Source: CAVWTN01 sp963757945
GTDB lineage: Bacteria; Vulcanimicrobiota; Vulcanimicrobiia; Vulcanimicrobiales; Vulcanimicrobiaceae
Assembly: GCA_963757945.1 (NCBI GenBank)
Contig: CAVWTN010000001.1
Location: 1 to 64,000, forward strand
Direction: 5' to 3'
Length of the DNA: 64,000 nucleotides
Shown here: in pieces, positions 43,536 to 55,126 of the stretch
Layout: the number at the start of each line of letters is the position of its first letter
Position numbering within the stretch: the stretch's first letter is position 1
Program-made: the position numbers and the translations under genes
The notes under the pieces: model-generated
The model's database searches: none
Told to the model about the DNA's origin: nothing
The model's input: the letters and a program-made list of their open reading frames with translations, nothing else

Positions 43536-45224
43536 ATGCAACCTGCCCCCGACGATCTCGCCGCGGTCACCCCGCCGAGCGACGAGGAACTGGCGCGGCG
43601 CTACGAGGAGATCGCGGCGTCGGTGCTCCCCGCCGCGCGATTCGAGCCGCTGCGCGAGGCGTTCGAGCGCTGGGACGGGCTGCGCCGAACCTGCGAATCG
43701 TGGGCGAGCCTCACGCGTCTGCGCTACGCCCAGGACACGCGTCGCGAGGACGCTCGCGAGGCGGTGCGCATCCTCGACGCGCGCATGCCGCGCATCACCG
43801 CGCTCGATAAGGCGATGAAGGAGCGCTTCCTCGCCGAGGGCGTCCGTTCGGCGTTTGAGCCGGAGCTCGGCGCGCAGGCCTTCGCCCTCTGGCATGCCGA
43901 CGTCTCGGCGTACGACGACGCGATCGCGCGGGATCTCGTCCGGGAGGCCGAACTTTCGCGCGACTACACGGACCTGTTGGCGACGGCGACGGTACCGTTC
44001 GCGGGTGAAGAGCAAACGCTCTCGGGACTGGTGCCGGCCCTGCAAGACGGCGACCGCGAGGTTCGTCACGCGGCGCAACGCGCGCGCTGGTCGATCTTCA
44101 GCGCGAACGCGGCTCGGCTCGATGAACTCTTCGGCGAACTGGTCCGCGTGCGCGACCGGATGGCTCGCACGCTCGGGTTCGCGAGCTTCACCGAACTCGG
44201 ATACCGGCGGATGCACCGGGTCGACTTCGACGCCCTGGACGTCGCGCGGTACCGGGACGAGATCGCGCGCGTCGTCGTTCCGTTCGCCTCCGAGCTCGTG
44301 CGCCGCTACGGCGCGGCCAAAGGGCTCGACCGCGTGTTTCTTTGGGATGAGAGCGCGCTCGGCGTCGCGGGCGCGATCCGCCCGTTCGGGGACGGCGCTT
44401 GGGCGCTCGCGCAGACGCGAGAGGCCTTGCAGGGGATCGATCCGGAGCTCGGGGCGTTCGCGCGTTCGATCGTGGAACGGGGCCTGCACGATATCGACTA
44501 CCGGCCCGGGAAGCAGCGCGGCGCGTTCTGCGCTTACGTTCCCGAGCACCGCGCGCCGTTCGTGTTCGGCAACTTCACGGGCAGCCGCCGCGATGTCGCG
44601 ATGCTGATGCACGAGATGGGCCACGCCTTTCAGGCGTGGCAGAGCCGCGACAAGCGCGTTCTGGACTATCTGACGCCCACGTACGAGTCGGCCGAGATCC
44701 ATTCGATGTCGCTCGAGTATCTGTCGTGGCCGCAAATGGAGCGTTTTTTCGGCGAAGGGGCCGCCGTCTACCGGCGCGAGCACCTGCTGGATTCGATCCT
44801 GTTCCTCCCCTACGGGGTCGCGGTCGATCACTTCCAGCACCTGGTCTACGCGCATCCCGGCGCGACGGCGCGCGAGCGGCACGAGATGTGGCAGGAGATG
44901 GAGCGCCTCTATCTGCCGTGGCGGGAGTACGGCGATCTGACGTTTCCGGCGAGCGGGGGCCTCTGGCAGGAGAAGCAGCACATCTACCTCGCGCCGTTCT
45001 ACTACATCGATTACGCGCTCGCGCAGTGCTGCGCGCTGCAATTCTGGGTGCGCGCGCAGCACGACCGCGAAGCGGCGATCGACGCGTACGTCGCGTTGTG
45101 CGCGCGCGGCGGGGAGGCTCCGTTCAAGGAACTCGTCCGCTCCGCAGGGCTGATATCGCCGTTCGCGACCGGCGCGCTCTCGGACGTGGTCGCGGCGGCG
45201 CGCGCCGAGCTGCTGCCCGGCTAG
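43536..45224 (+). CDS. Cytosolic M3 oligoendopeptidase (PepF-like)
   Basis: This protein of about 562 residues has zinc site HEMGH (His359-His363) within MLMHEMGHAFQAWQS, and the third ligand region YESAEIHSMSLEYLSWP. No signal peptide is seen, so it acts in the cytosol on short peptides, in contrast to the exported M3 enzyme at 11.5 kb. An upstream ATG at 43485 is possible, but the sequence before 43536 is low-complexity. It is divergent from the twin-ABC gene. Confidence 0.92.
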   Translation: MQPAPDDLAAVTPPSDEELARRYEEIAASVLPAARFEPLREAFERWDGLRRTCESWASLTRLRYAQDTRREDAREAVRILDARMPRITALDKAMKERFLAEGVRSAFEPELGAQAFALWHADVSAYDDAIARDLVREAELSRDYTDLLATATVPFAGEEQTLSGLVPALQDGDREVRHAAQRARWSIFSANAARLDELFGELVRVRDRMARTLGFASFTELGYRRMHRVDFDALDVARYRDEIARVVVPFASELVRRYGAAKGLDRVFLWDESALGVAGAIRPFGDGAWALAQTREALQGIDPELGAFARSIVERGLHDIDYRPGKQRGAFCAYVPEHRAPFVFGNFTGSRRDVAMLMHEMGHAFQAWQSRDKRVLDYLTPTYESAEIHSMSLEYLSWPQMERFFGEGAAVYRREHLLDSILFLPYGVAVDHFQHLVYAHPGATARERHEMWQEMERLYLPWREYGDLTFPASGGLWQEKQHIYLAPFYYIDYALAQCCALQFWVRAQHDREAAIDAYVALCARGGEAPFKELVRSAGLISPFATGALSDVVAAARAELLPG

Positions 45225-45536
45225 CTACCAGATCCCGAGCTGGACCTTGGCGTCGTCGCTGGCCATCGTGCGGGGGTCCCACGGCGGCGAGAACGTGATG
45301 TCGACGCGGGCGCTCTTGACGCCCTCGAGCCCTTCGACCTTATCGACGACCATTTGGCGGAACATCGGCCCGATCGGACACATCGGCGACGTAAGCGTCA
45401 TCGTGACGGTGACGTTCTCGCTCTGGTCCCCGTCGACGTCGATGCCGTAGACCAAGCCGAGGTCGACGATGCCCATGTTGAGCTCGGGATCTTCGACGGT
45501 CGTGAGGGCTTCGCGGACTTGCTCGACGGTCGGCAT
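45225..45536 (-). CDS. MIP18/SufT-like (DUF59) iron-sulfur assembly protein
   Basis: This 103-residue protein carries the DUF59 domain: TVEDPELNMGIVDLGLVYGI near the start and LTSPMCPIGPMF with the conserved reactive Cys. Members help mature iron-sulfur proteins (SufT, Cia2/MIP18, PaaD). No suf or isc genes are adjacent. It ends next to the stop of the PepF-like gene (converging) and lies downstream of the mgtA-like gene on the same strand. Confidence 0.9.
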   Translation of the reverse strand: MPTVEQVREALTTVEDPELNMGIVDLGLVYGIDVDGDQSENVTVTMTLTSPMCPIGPMFRQMVVDKVEGLEGVKSARVDITFSPPWDPRTMASDDAKVQLGIW

Positions 45537-45609
45537 GGGGTGCCTCCAAGAAAGTGCTTCCAGAGCAGCATGACTTCGCAGCGCCGCGCAAGGTTCCGGC
45601 CCGGGCTCA

Positions 45610-48129
45610 TCACCCCACCGGCCAGAGGCGGTAGAAGAGCGCCTTGACGGTCTCGACCAGGACGAGATAGAGCGCGATCATGCCCCCGAGGATCGCGAAG
45701 AAGAACGGCGGGAGGGCGGTGAAATCGAGCGCCCTAGCAAACGGGGCGAACGGGAGCGCCGCTCCGATCCCGACGCAGACGAGCGTCGTCGCGAGCAGCG
45801 CCGTCGACGGGCGGCTCCGGAAGAACGGTATGCGGCGCGTGCGGATCACGAAGATGACCAGGCTCTGCGTCGCCAGCGACTCGACGAACCAGCCCGAGCG
45901 AAAGAGCGCCGGCCCCGCGTGGAAGACGAACAGCATCACGCCGAAGGTCGCGAAATCGAAGAGCGAGCTGACCGGCCCGAAGACGAGCATGAAGCGCCGG
46001 ATCATCTTCACGTCCCACGCCGAAGGACGCGCCAGCCGCTCGTCGTCGACGTTGTCCGTCGGAATCGTCATCTCGCTCACGTCGTAGAGCAAGTTGTTCA
46101 GCAAGATCTGCGAGGGGAGCATCGGCAGGAACGAGAGGAACAGCGACGCGCTCGCCGCGCTGAACATGTTCCCGAAGTTCGACGAGGTGCCCATCAGCAC
46201 GTACTTCATCGTGTTCGCGAAGATGCGCCGGCCCTCCATCACGCCGTCGGCGAGGATGCCCAGGTCCTTTTCGAGCAGGACGACGTCGGCCGCGTCTTTC
46301 GCGACGTCGCTGGCGCTTGCGACCGAGATCCCCACGTCCGCTTCGTGCAACGCGAGCGCATCGTTGACGCCGTCGCCGAGGAAGCCGACGTCGCGGCCGA
46401 GCGAGCGCTGCACGTGGATGATGCGCTGTTTCTGTTCGGGCCCGACGCGTGCGAAGATCGTCGTGTGCGGGATCGCGGCGCCGAGCGCGGCATCGGAGAG
46501 CGCGAGAATCTGCGTCCCGGTCAGGATCCCCGAGACCTCCAGGCCGAGTTCGCGGCAGACGTGCGCCGCGACGCGCTCGTTGTCGCCGGTGATGATCTTG
46601 ACTTCGACCCCGAGGCGGGCCAGGCGTGCCAGGCTTGCGGCGGCGTCCGTTTTCGGCCGATCGACGAACGCGAGGAAGCCGAGCAGCTCGAGGCCGCGTT
46701 CGTCGGCCGCATGGACCGCCGAGAGTTCGGGGGCCGGGCGGGCCGCGACGGCGACGATGCGGCTCCCGGCGTCGAAACGCGCCAGCACGAGCGCGTGCGC
46801 CTCCGGCGTGACGCTCGCGCAGCGGGCGAAGATCGCCTCGGGCGCGCCTTTGGAGACGAGCCTGCGTACGCCGTCGGGGCCCTCGAGCAGCACGCTGCCG
46901 ACGAGCCGATCGTGGTCGAACGGCAAATTGTCGATGCGCTTGTAAGCTGCGAGCTGCGGGCGCAGCGCCGGCGCGCCGTCCCATAGGGCTTCGTCGAGCT
47001 CGGTGCCGCTGACGAAATGGTCCCCGTCGATCGAGGCATCCGAGGAGAGCAGCCCCCAGAGCGCGAGCGTTTCCGAGGGAGCGCCGGTCGCGTCGAGCGC
47101 GGCCTCGAACGCGACGTTCCCTTCGGTCAGCGTCCCGGTCTTGTCGGTGAAGAGGACCTCGACGTTGCCGAGGTCCTCGATGCAGACGAGCCGTTTCACG
47201 ATGACGGAGCGCGCGACCAGGCGTCGCGCGCCCGTCGCGAGCGTGACCGTCACGATCGCCGGCAAGAGTTGCGGCGTGAGGCCGACGGCGATCGCGAGCG
47301 AGAACAGCAGCGATTCGAGCACGGGCCGCCCGAAGAACGCGTTCAGGATGAAGATCGAGCCGGTCAGGATGACGGTCACGGTGACGAGCAGGCGCGAGAA
47401 GTCGCGCAGCCCCGCTTGGAACGCCGTTTCCGGCTCGCGGCTCGCGAGCTTGCCCGCGATCGCCCCGAACGCCGTCGCGCTGCCCGCCGCCACGACGACG
47501 CCCCGCGCCCAGCCCGTCCGCACGTTCGTCCCCATCAAGGCGCACGAGGCCGGCGCGACGGCGGCGGCCGCCGCAGCGGGGACCGGCGCGATCGTCTTCG
47601 CTCCGGGTTCCGACTCGCCGGTCAGGATCGCTTCGTCGCATTCGAGATCGTGCACTTCGATCAAGCGGACGTCGGCCGGAACGACGTCGCCGGTCCCCAC
47701 GCGCACGATGTCGCCGGGGACGAGCTCCGCGACCGCGAGCTCGGCCCAAACATTGTCGCGCAGCACGGTCGCGGTCCGCCGGATCCGCGTCTTCAAATCG
47801 GCGACGGCGCGTTCGGAACGGTACTCGTCGAAGAACCCCAGGCCCAGGCTGAACGTGACGATCGCGAGGATGATCGCCGCATCGGATTTTTGCCCGAAGC
47901 CGAGCGAAAGGCCGCAGGTCACGACCATCAGGATCAGCAGCGGATTGTTGAGCTGGCGCAGCAAGATGGTCCACGCGCCCGGGGCGCCGCTCGAAACGGG
48001 CGCGCTGCCGAACGTGCGCCGGCGATCCTCGAGCCCTGCCCCCGCCAGACCGCCGCGGCTCGCATCGAGCGCCGCCAGAACGTGGTCTACGTCGAGGCTC
48101 GCCGCCTCTGCGAGTGAGATCGCGTGCAT
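45610..48129 (-). CDS. mgtA: Magnesium-translocating P-type ATPase (MgtA/P3B type)
   Basis: This 839-residue protein starts at the ATG at 48129, with GAGG five bases upstream. P-type signatures are in order: LTGES (actuator), DKTGTLTEGN (phosphorylation Asp), KGAPEAIF (nucleotide binding) and GDGVNDALAL (hinge). Ten membrane segments are expected. VGLTPQLLPAIV in TM4 and the NNLLYDVSEMTIPTDNVD stretch are typical of MgtA/MgtB, which import Mg2+. No riboswitch or PhoP-like site was recognised upstream. It is a second divalent-cation system in the window besides the CorA variant. Confidence 0.94.
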   Translation of the reverse strand: MHAISLAEAASLDVDHVLAALDASRGGLAGAGLEDRRRTFGSAPVSSGAPGAWTILLRQLNNPLLILMVVTCGLSLGFGQKSDAAIILAIVTFSLGLGFFDEYRSERAVADLKTRIRRTATVLRDNVWAELAVAELVPGDIVRVGTGDVVPADVRLIEVHDLECDEAILTGESEPGAKTIAPVPAAAAAAVAPASCALMGTNVRTGWARGVVVAAGSATAFGAIAGKLASREPETAFQAGLRDFSRLLVTVTVILTGSIFILNAFFGRPVLESLLFSLAIAVGLTPQLLPAIVTVTLATGARRLVARSVIVKRLVCIEDLGNVEVLFTDKTGTLTEGNVAFEAALDATGAPSETLALWGLLSSDASIDGDHFVSGTELDEALWDGAPALRPQLAAYKRIDNLPFDHDRLVGSVLLEGPDGVRRLVSKGAPEAIFARCASVTPEAHALVLARFDAGSRIVAVAARPAPELSAVHAADERGLELLGFLAFVDRPKTDAAASLARLARLGVEVKIITGDNERVAAHVCRELGLEVSGILTGTQILALSDAALGAAIPHTTIFARVGPEQKQRIIHVQRSLGRDVGFLGDGVNDALALHEADVGISVASASDVAKDAADVVLLEKDLGILADGVMEGRRIFANTMKYVLMGTSSNFGNMFSAASASLFLSFLPMLPSQILLNNLLYDVSEMTIPTDNVDDERLARPSAWDVKMIRRFMLVFGPVSSLFDFATFGVMLFVFHAGPALFRSGWFVESLATQSLVIFVIRTRRIPFFRSRPSTALLATTLVCVGIGAALPFAPFARALDFTALPPFFFAILGGMIALYLVLVETVKALFYRLWPVG

Positions 48130-48238
48130 CAAACCTCAGCGTCACCCGAGAGCCGGGCCCGTCCACGATCCTAGATGCCCCGCTTTCTTGGGGCGCCAAC
48201 CTCCGCCGATCCCCTCGAAACGTTCGGCCCGCGCGCGC

Positions 48239-48934
48239 TCAGACGGCCAGGTAGCGTTGCATCGACTCGCTGTCGCGGCGCAGTTCCTCGATCGTTCCGT
48301 GTGCCATGACGCGGCCGTTCGAGAGGATGTACCCGCGGTCCGATAAGCTCATCGCGACCTCGGCGTTCTGCTCGACCAGCAGGATCGTGTTCCCCTCGCT
48401 CTTGATGCGGCGCACGACGTCCTCGACGTTGCGCGCGATCAGCGGCGCGAGCCCTTCCATCGGTTCGTCGAGCAGGATGATCGCGGGGTTCGCGATCAAC
48501 GCCCGCGCAATCGCGAGCATCTGTTGCTCGCCGCCCGAGAGCTTCGCGAGCGAATCTTTCCGGCGTCCGAGCACTTCGAAGTACTCGTAGATGCGCTTCG
48601 CGTCCCAGGGCCCTTTGCGGCCGCGCAGCGCCGCCAGGCGCAAGTTCTCGCCGACCGTCAAGTTCGGAAAGATCCGCCGGTCTTCGGGGACGAAGGCGAT
48701 CCCGAGGTTCGAAAGCGCGTACGGCGGGCGCCCCTCGATGCACGCGCCCTTGAAGCGGATGATGCCGCTGCGCGGCGGGACGATGCCCATGATCGCCTTG
48801 AGCGTCGTGGAGCGGCCGCTCCCATTGCGCCCGAGCAGCGCGACGACCTCGCCCTCTTCGATTTCGAGCGAGACGTCTTGCAAGACGTGCGACTTGTCGT
48901 AATAGGCGTTGATCCGGTCGACGGTCAGGAGCAT
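48239..48934 (-). CDS. livF: Branched-chain amino acid ABC transporter ATPase LivF
   Basis: This 231-residue ATPase has Walker A GRNGSGRST, in which the usual GKST reads GRST: the catalytic Lys is replaced by Arg (LLGRNGSGRSTTLKAIMG). The signature LSGGEQQML and Walker B IILLDEPMEGLAP are normal, and IVEQNAEVAMSLSDRGYIL-like VEQNA is the family end. The Lys-to-Arg change in Walker A would be expected to lower ATP hydrolysis unless LivG compensates. The start overlaps the livG stop as TGATG. Confidence 0.93.
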   Translation of the reverse strand: MLLTVDRINAYYDKSHVLQDVSLEIEEGEVVALLGRNGSGRSTTLKAIMGIVPPRSGIIRFKGACIEGRPPYALSNLGIAFVPEDRRIFPNLTVGENLRLAALRGRKGPWDAKRIYEYFEVLGRRKDSLAKLSGGEQQMLAIARALIANPAIILLDEPMEGLAPLIARNVEDVVRRIKSEGNTILLVEQNAEVAMSLSDRGYILSNGRVMAHGTIEELRRDSESMQRYLAV

Positions 48935-49704
48935 CAGGCGAGGCCTCCGAGATAGGCCTTTTGCACGGCCTCGTTCTTGCGGATCTGTTCGGGCGTGCCG
49001 ACCGCGAGGACCGTGCCGGTCTGCATCACGGTGATCGTCGTCGAGATCGCCATCACGACGTCGATATCGTGCTCGACGAGCATGATCGTGCGTCCCGGGC
49101 TGATCCGCTGAATCAGTTCGACCGTCGCGTGCGTCTCGAGCGGCGACATCCCGGCGAGCGGCTCGTCCAGCAGCAGCACCACGGGATCGCGCGCGAGGAC
49201 GAGCCCGATCTCCAGCCGCCGCTGATCGCCGTGCGAGAGGTTCTCGGCCCGCGACGCGGCGAGTCCGTCCAGGCCGATGTCGCGCAGGATCGCCTCGGTC
49301 TTCGTGGAGAGATCGCCCATCAAGGAGCCGGGCAGGAAGAAGTTCGCCTTCCCGTCGTGGACGGCTTGCACGGCGAGCCGGACGTTCTCGCGCACGGAGA
49401 GTTTGCCGAAGATGTTCGTGATCTGAAACGAGCGCGCGATTCCGAGCCGCGCGCGCTCGTAGGGCGCGAGCGGCGTGATGTCGCGGCCGCCGAAGAAGAT
49501 CTTCCCTTCGGAGGGCGGCAAGAGCCCCGAGAGCAGGTTGAAGAAGGTCGTTTTGCCGGCGCCGTTCGGGCCGATGATCGTGCGCACGCCGCCGGAGGGG
49601 ATCTCGAGCGTGACTTCGTTGACGGCGCGAAAACCCGCGAAGGCGCGAGTGAGACCCTCGGTCTTGAACGCGTAGCCGGCGTCCGTCGCGACGGGCGCGC
49701 TCAC
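48934..49704 (-). CDS. livG: Branched-chain amino acid ABC transporter ATPase LivG
   Basis: This 256-residue ATPase starts at the GTG at 49704, which overlaps the livM stop. It has Walker A GPNGAGKTT, the LivG-type long insert (GIARSFQITNIFGKLSVREN), signature LSHGDQRRLEIG and Walker B VLLLDEPLAGMSP. It partners LivF on the cytoplasmic face. The open frame upstream to 50040 is a shadow of livM. Confidence 0.93.
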   Translation of the reverse strand: MSAPVATDAGYAFKTEGLTRAFAGFRAVNEVTLEIPSGGVRTIIGPNGAGKTTFFNLLSGLLPPSEGKIFFGGRDITPLAPYERARLGIARSFQITNIFGKLSVRENVRLAVQAVHDGKANFFLPGSLMGDLSTKTEAILRDIGLDGLAASRAENLSHGDQRRLEIGLVLARDPVVLLLDEPLAGMSPLETHATVELIQRISPGRTIMLVEHDIDVVMAISTTITVMQTGTVLAVGTPEQIRKNEAVQKAYLGGLA

Positions 49705-50804
49705 GGCGTCGCCTCCTTCGGCGCGTCGGCCGGGCTCGCGGATTCCGGCCCGCGCATCCGGCGCAGCGGGTTGCGCAGCCCGAAGTGCTGCAGATCTTCG
49801 AGCGCGCCCCAGATCCCGCGCGGTGCGGCGAGCACGAAGAACGCGAACACGAGCCCGATGACGCCTTCCCAATACTTCGTGATGTGGGCGAAGTTGTTCT
49901 GCAGCTCCCAGTAGACGAACGCGCCGATCATCGGGCCGACGAACGTGTTGATGCCGCCGAGCAGCGACATCATCACGACGCGCCCGGAGTAGTCCACCGA
50001 GCCTGCGTCCGGGTTGATCGATTGCTGGTAGAAGACCCACAGCCAGCCCGCCAACGCCGGGAAGAGCGCCGAGAGGACGAAGGCGTTGACGCGGAACTTA
50101 TCGACGTCGTAGCCGAGAAAGCGCGCGCGCTGCTTGTTCTCCCTGATCGCGTGCAAGACGCTGCCGAACGGGGATTCGATCAGCCAGTACATCGCGGCGA
50201 CGGCGAGCAGCGAGACGATCGCCGTGAAGATGAAGAAGTGCAGCGAGTTGTTGCCGAGCCAGCCTTCCGGCAAACCCGGCAGATTGGGCCGGGCGATCGC
50301 TTGGATGCCGTCCTCGCCGCCCGTGAAATCGCTCCACTTGTAGGTGACGAAGAAGACGACTTGCGCGAACGCGAGCGTGATCATCGAATAGTAGATGCCG
50401 CTCGAGCGCGGAACGATCAAGCGCGCGAGAAACCAGGACCAGAGCGCCGTCGCGCCCAGCGCGAGCGCGAGCGCGAACAGAAAGTTGCCGGCCGGGTCGT
50501 GGTGGATCGGACGCCCGAGGATCGTCGCATCGAAACCCTTTGAATAGAGGGCCGTCACATAGGCGCCGAGCGTGAAGAACATCGCGTGGCCGAACGAGAG
50601 CTCGCCCATGTGACCGAAGAGCAGATTGAAACCGAGTGCGAAGAGCGCGAAGACGAGGATCGTCGTTCCGAGATCGACGAATCCCGCGTGCAGCGGGAAG
50701 CGGCCCGTCGCGAACGGATTGAGATCGAGCGTCCCGCCCGGCATGATGAACGGCAAAAGCGCGAAGGCGAGCGCGACGGACCCGAGCGTCCTCGCCGCTT
50801 TCAT
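49701..50804 (-). CDS. livM: Branched-chain amino acid ABC transporter permease LivM
   Basis: This 367-residue permease has about nine hydrophobic segments; FNLLFGHMGELSFGHAMFFTLGAY (in two parts) and the EAA-like loop AIRENKQRARFLGYDVDKFR are typical of LivM. The ATG at 50804 overlaps the livH stop as ATGA. It forms the channel with LivH. The long frame beyond 50804 belongs to the shadow of livH. Confidence 0.93.
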   Translation of the reverse strand: MKAARTLGSVALAFALLPFIMPGGTLDLNPFATGRFPLHAGFVDLGTTILVFALFALGFNLLFGHMGELSFGHAMFFTLGAYVTALYSKGFDATILGRPIHHDPAGNFLFALALALGATALWSWFLARLIVPRSSGIYYSMITLAFAQVVFFVTYKWSDFTGGEDGIQAIARPNLPGLPEGWLGNNSLHFFIFTAIVSLLAVAAMYWLIESPFGSVLHAIRENKQRARFLGYDVDKFRVNAFVLSALFPALAGWLWVFYQQSINPDAGSVDYSGRVVMMSLLGGINTFVGPMIGAFVYWELQNNFAHITKYWEGVIGLVFAFFVLAAPRGIWGALEDLQHFGLRNPLRRMRGPESASPADAPKEATP

Positions 50805-51679
50805 TCGAAGATGCCTTCTACTCCGAAGATGCCGCGCGGCCGAACGAGCAGGATGATGCCCATGATGATGAAGCCCGTCAGCTCGACCGCCGGCGGGTAG
50901 ATCAGCTCCATCATGCTCGAGAGAACGCCGATGATGAGTCCGCCGACGATCGCTCCCCAGAACGAGCCGATCCCGCCGACGATGACGATCACGAACGTGA
51001 GGATGATCCAGCTCGCAGCAAGGCCGGGGCCGATCGCGTAGACGGGCGCCGCGAGCGCGCCGGCGAGGCCCGCCATGAACGAACCGATGCCGAAGACCAG
51101 CGTGAACATCAGCGGCATGTTGATCCCCAAGATCTTCACCATCTCGGCATCGCGCGTGCCGGCGCGGATGATCATTCCGATATCCGTCTTGTTGATCAAG
51201 AGCCACACGCCCGTCAAGATGACGATCGTCGCGATCACGAGGAAGAGATCTTTGTAGACGGGGAACTCCGAGCCCCCGACGGCGATCGTGCCCTGCAAGT
51301 ACCCGGGCAGGCTCGGGAAACGGACGGCATCGTCGCCCCAGACGCGACGCACGAACTGCTCGAAGACGAGCGCCGTCCCGAACGTCAGCAGCAGCGTGTA
51401 CTCCGGCAGACGCTTGTAGAGCGGGCGAATCAGCGTCGATTCGAAGAGCATGCCGAACACCCCGATCGCCAAAGCCGCGGCGAAGATCCCCGGCCAAAAG
51501 CCGATCCGCGGGGCGAGCTCGTACGCCATGTAGGCTCCCAGCATGAAGAAGGAGCCGTGTGAGAAGTTGATCACGCCCATCAGTCCGAGGATGATGTTCA
51601 GCCCGAGCGCGACGAGGATGTAGAGCATGCCGAGCGTGAGGCCGTTGAACAGCTGGTCGGCGATATGGTTCAGTGGCAT
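50801..51679 (-). CDS. livH: Branched-chain amino acid ABC transporter permease LivH
   Basis: This 292-residue permease has the LivH pattern: NGLTLGMLYILVALGLNIIL, GVINFSHGSFFMLGAYMAYE, and the EAA loop AGTRDAEMVKILGINM. It is the first gene of the livHMGF operon. No LivJ/LivK-type binding protein gene is present in the window, so the substrate (leucine-type amino acids, amides or urea) is not fixed. Confidence 0.93.
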   Translation of the reverse strand: MPLNHIADQLFNGLTLGMLYILVALGLNIILGLMGVINFSHGSFFMLGAYMAYELAPRIGFWPGIFAAALAIGVFGMLFESTLIRPLYKRLPEYTLLLTFGTALVFEQFVRRVWGDDAVRFPSLPGYLQGTIAVGGSEFPVYKDLFLVIATIVILTGVWLLINKTDIGMIIRAGTRDAEMVKILGINMPLMFTLVFGIGSFMAGLAGALAAPVYAIGPGLAASWIILTFVIVIVGGIGSFWGAIVGGLIIGVLSSMMELIYPPAVELTGFIIMGIILLVRPRGIFGVEGIFE

Positions 51680-51764
51680 GGAGAGCCTATGTTACAAAAG
51701 TCGCACCGCCCCACCTCGTCACCGCCGTGGGCCATTCGGCCGGCAAAACGCGAAGGAGTACGTC

Positions 51765-51782
51765 ATGGGTGGTACTAAATGA
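51765..51782 (+). CDS. Five-codon leader peptide MGGTK
   Basis: ATG at 51765 follows AAGGAG by about five bases, a strong ribosome-binding site. The frame ends at TGA 51780-51782, which overlaps the next start as ATGA. The downstream gene itself has no Shine-Dalgarno site, so its translation is probably coupled to this mini-ORF. Whether the peptide has a role is unknown. Confidence 0.5.
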   Translation: MGGTK

Positions 51783-52288
51783 CAAGCCGCATGGCGAATG
51801 ACGCGCCGGAGGGACCGAAAGGCCGCGCCCCGGCCGCACTGGATGAGACCACCACCGCGGCTGGAAAGTTCGCGCGGATTCAAACCGTCTCGCACACGCT
51901 CGAAACGGAGGTTGCGGAACGGCTGCGGCTCTTCGCGTTCAAACAGAGGGTCAGCGAGAGCGCCGTCCTCGAGTTTGCGTTGCTTCAGTTCTTTTCGGCC
52001 GGCGAAGATCGCGAGCTTGGCACGCAGCTGCGTGCCGCGGGTGCTTCATTGCGTCGCCGCGCCGTCGAGGCTCCTGTGGGCGGGAGATCGCGCCGGGAGC
52101 TAGCTCTTGCGCCTGCGGCCGGCGCCTTCGCGCCGAAGCAGGTCGCCCAGGACCATGTCGTCTTCGCTTTGAGCGAAGAACGAGGCCAAAGAGTGCTCGA
52201 TGACGGCGCTTTCGCTGACCCGCTGGAAGAACGCGAATTCCTCGAGGCGTTCCGCGAGGGCGACGCTGAGGGTATGGGAGACCTTTGA
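51779..52288 (+). CDS. Ribbon-helix-helix-like small protein (plus-strand copy)
   Basis: The core (about residues 33-90) reads VSHTLETEVAERLRLFAFKQ, then RVSESAVLEFALLQFF, and resembles CopG/Arc-type domains (a strand followed by two helices with an S-E-S-A turn). It is clearly homologous to the neighbouring minus-strand gene. The C-terminal third (after about residue 108) runs antisense over that gene for 189 bases, so part of this tail may be an accident of a lost stop. Starts at 51779 and 51791 are possible; the first is coupled to the leader peptide. A DNA-binding role is inferred. Confidence 0.65.
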   Translation: MTSRMANDAPEGPKGRAPAALDETTTAAGKFARIQTVSHTLETEVAERLRLFAFKQRVSESAVLEFALLQFFSAGEDRELGTQLRAAGASLRRRAVEAPVGGRSRRELALAPAAGAFAPKQVAQDHVVFALSEERGQRVLDDGAFADPLEEREFLEAFREGDAEGMGDL

Positions 52289-52387
52289 GACGGTGCTCTT
52301 GCGCGAGTCGCCGTTCCCGTTTTCCTCCACGCGGACCTTAGCCGGGCTCTTTTCGGTCAGCACACGAGTCTTAAGTTGCTGTTTCAT
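52100..52387 (-). CDS. Ribbon-helix-helix-like small protein (minus-strand copy)
   Basis: This protein of about 95 residues starts at 52387 (alternative 52444). A Lys/Glu-rich lead (KTRVLTEKSPAKVRVEEN) precedes the shared core: VSHTLSVALAERLEEFAFFQ, then RVSESAVIEHSLASFF, then a basic end GRRRKS. It is a diverged paralog of the plus-strand gene, arranged tail to tail with it. It probably binds DNA as a dimer; this is inference from the pattern. Confidence 0.68.
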   Translation of the reverse strand: MKQQLKTRVLTEKSPAKVRVEENGNGDSRKSTVSKVSHTLSVALAERLEEFAFFQRVSESAVIEHSLASFFAQSEDDMVLGDLLRREGAGRRRKS

Positions 52388-52624
52388 CCTAGCCGCTTCT
52401 TGAAAGGTAGTAGTGCATAGAGACCCGGGAGGTCGGACCATCAACCCGGTAGTGGCTTTCCCCTGCTTACATTGTGTAGCATCACGAAACTAAAGTAAAC
52501 GCCCTCCCTGTTCATCGGGTATAAGCCTCGCAGCCGGAAGCCGACAAAGAGAATGCCGGAGGCGCTGGAGTAGAACCCGGGAACCGCGGCGGGGCCTGGG
52601 GCTCGATGGGAGAATCAACAGACC
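52388..52624. other. 237-base region upstream of clpC
   Basis: No gene is seen. TATAAG at 52520-52525 could be a -10 box for clpC; no good -35 and no CIRCE or CtsR-type operator were found. GGGAGAA lies 11 bases before the clpC ATG, a somewhat long spacing. Confidence 0.4.

Positions 52625-55126
<2,502 letters not shown>

Noticed and set aside
45734..48199. Minus-strand open frame of about 820 codons overlapping mgtA
   Set aside because: A shifted frame of the P-type ATPase with extreme Arg content; mgtA motifs are all in the other frame.
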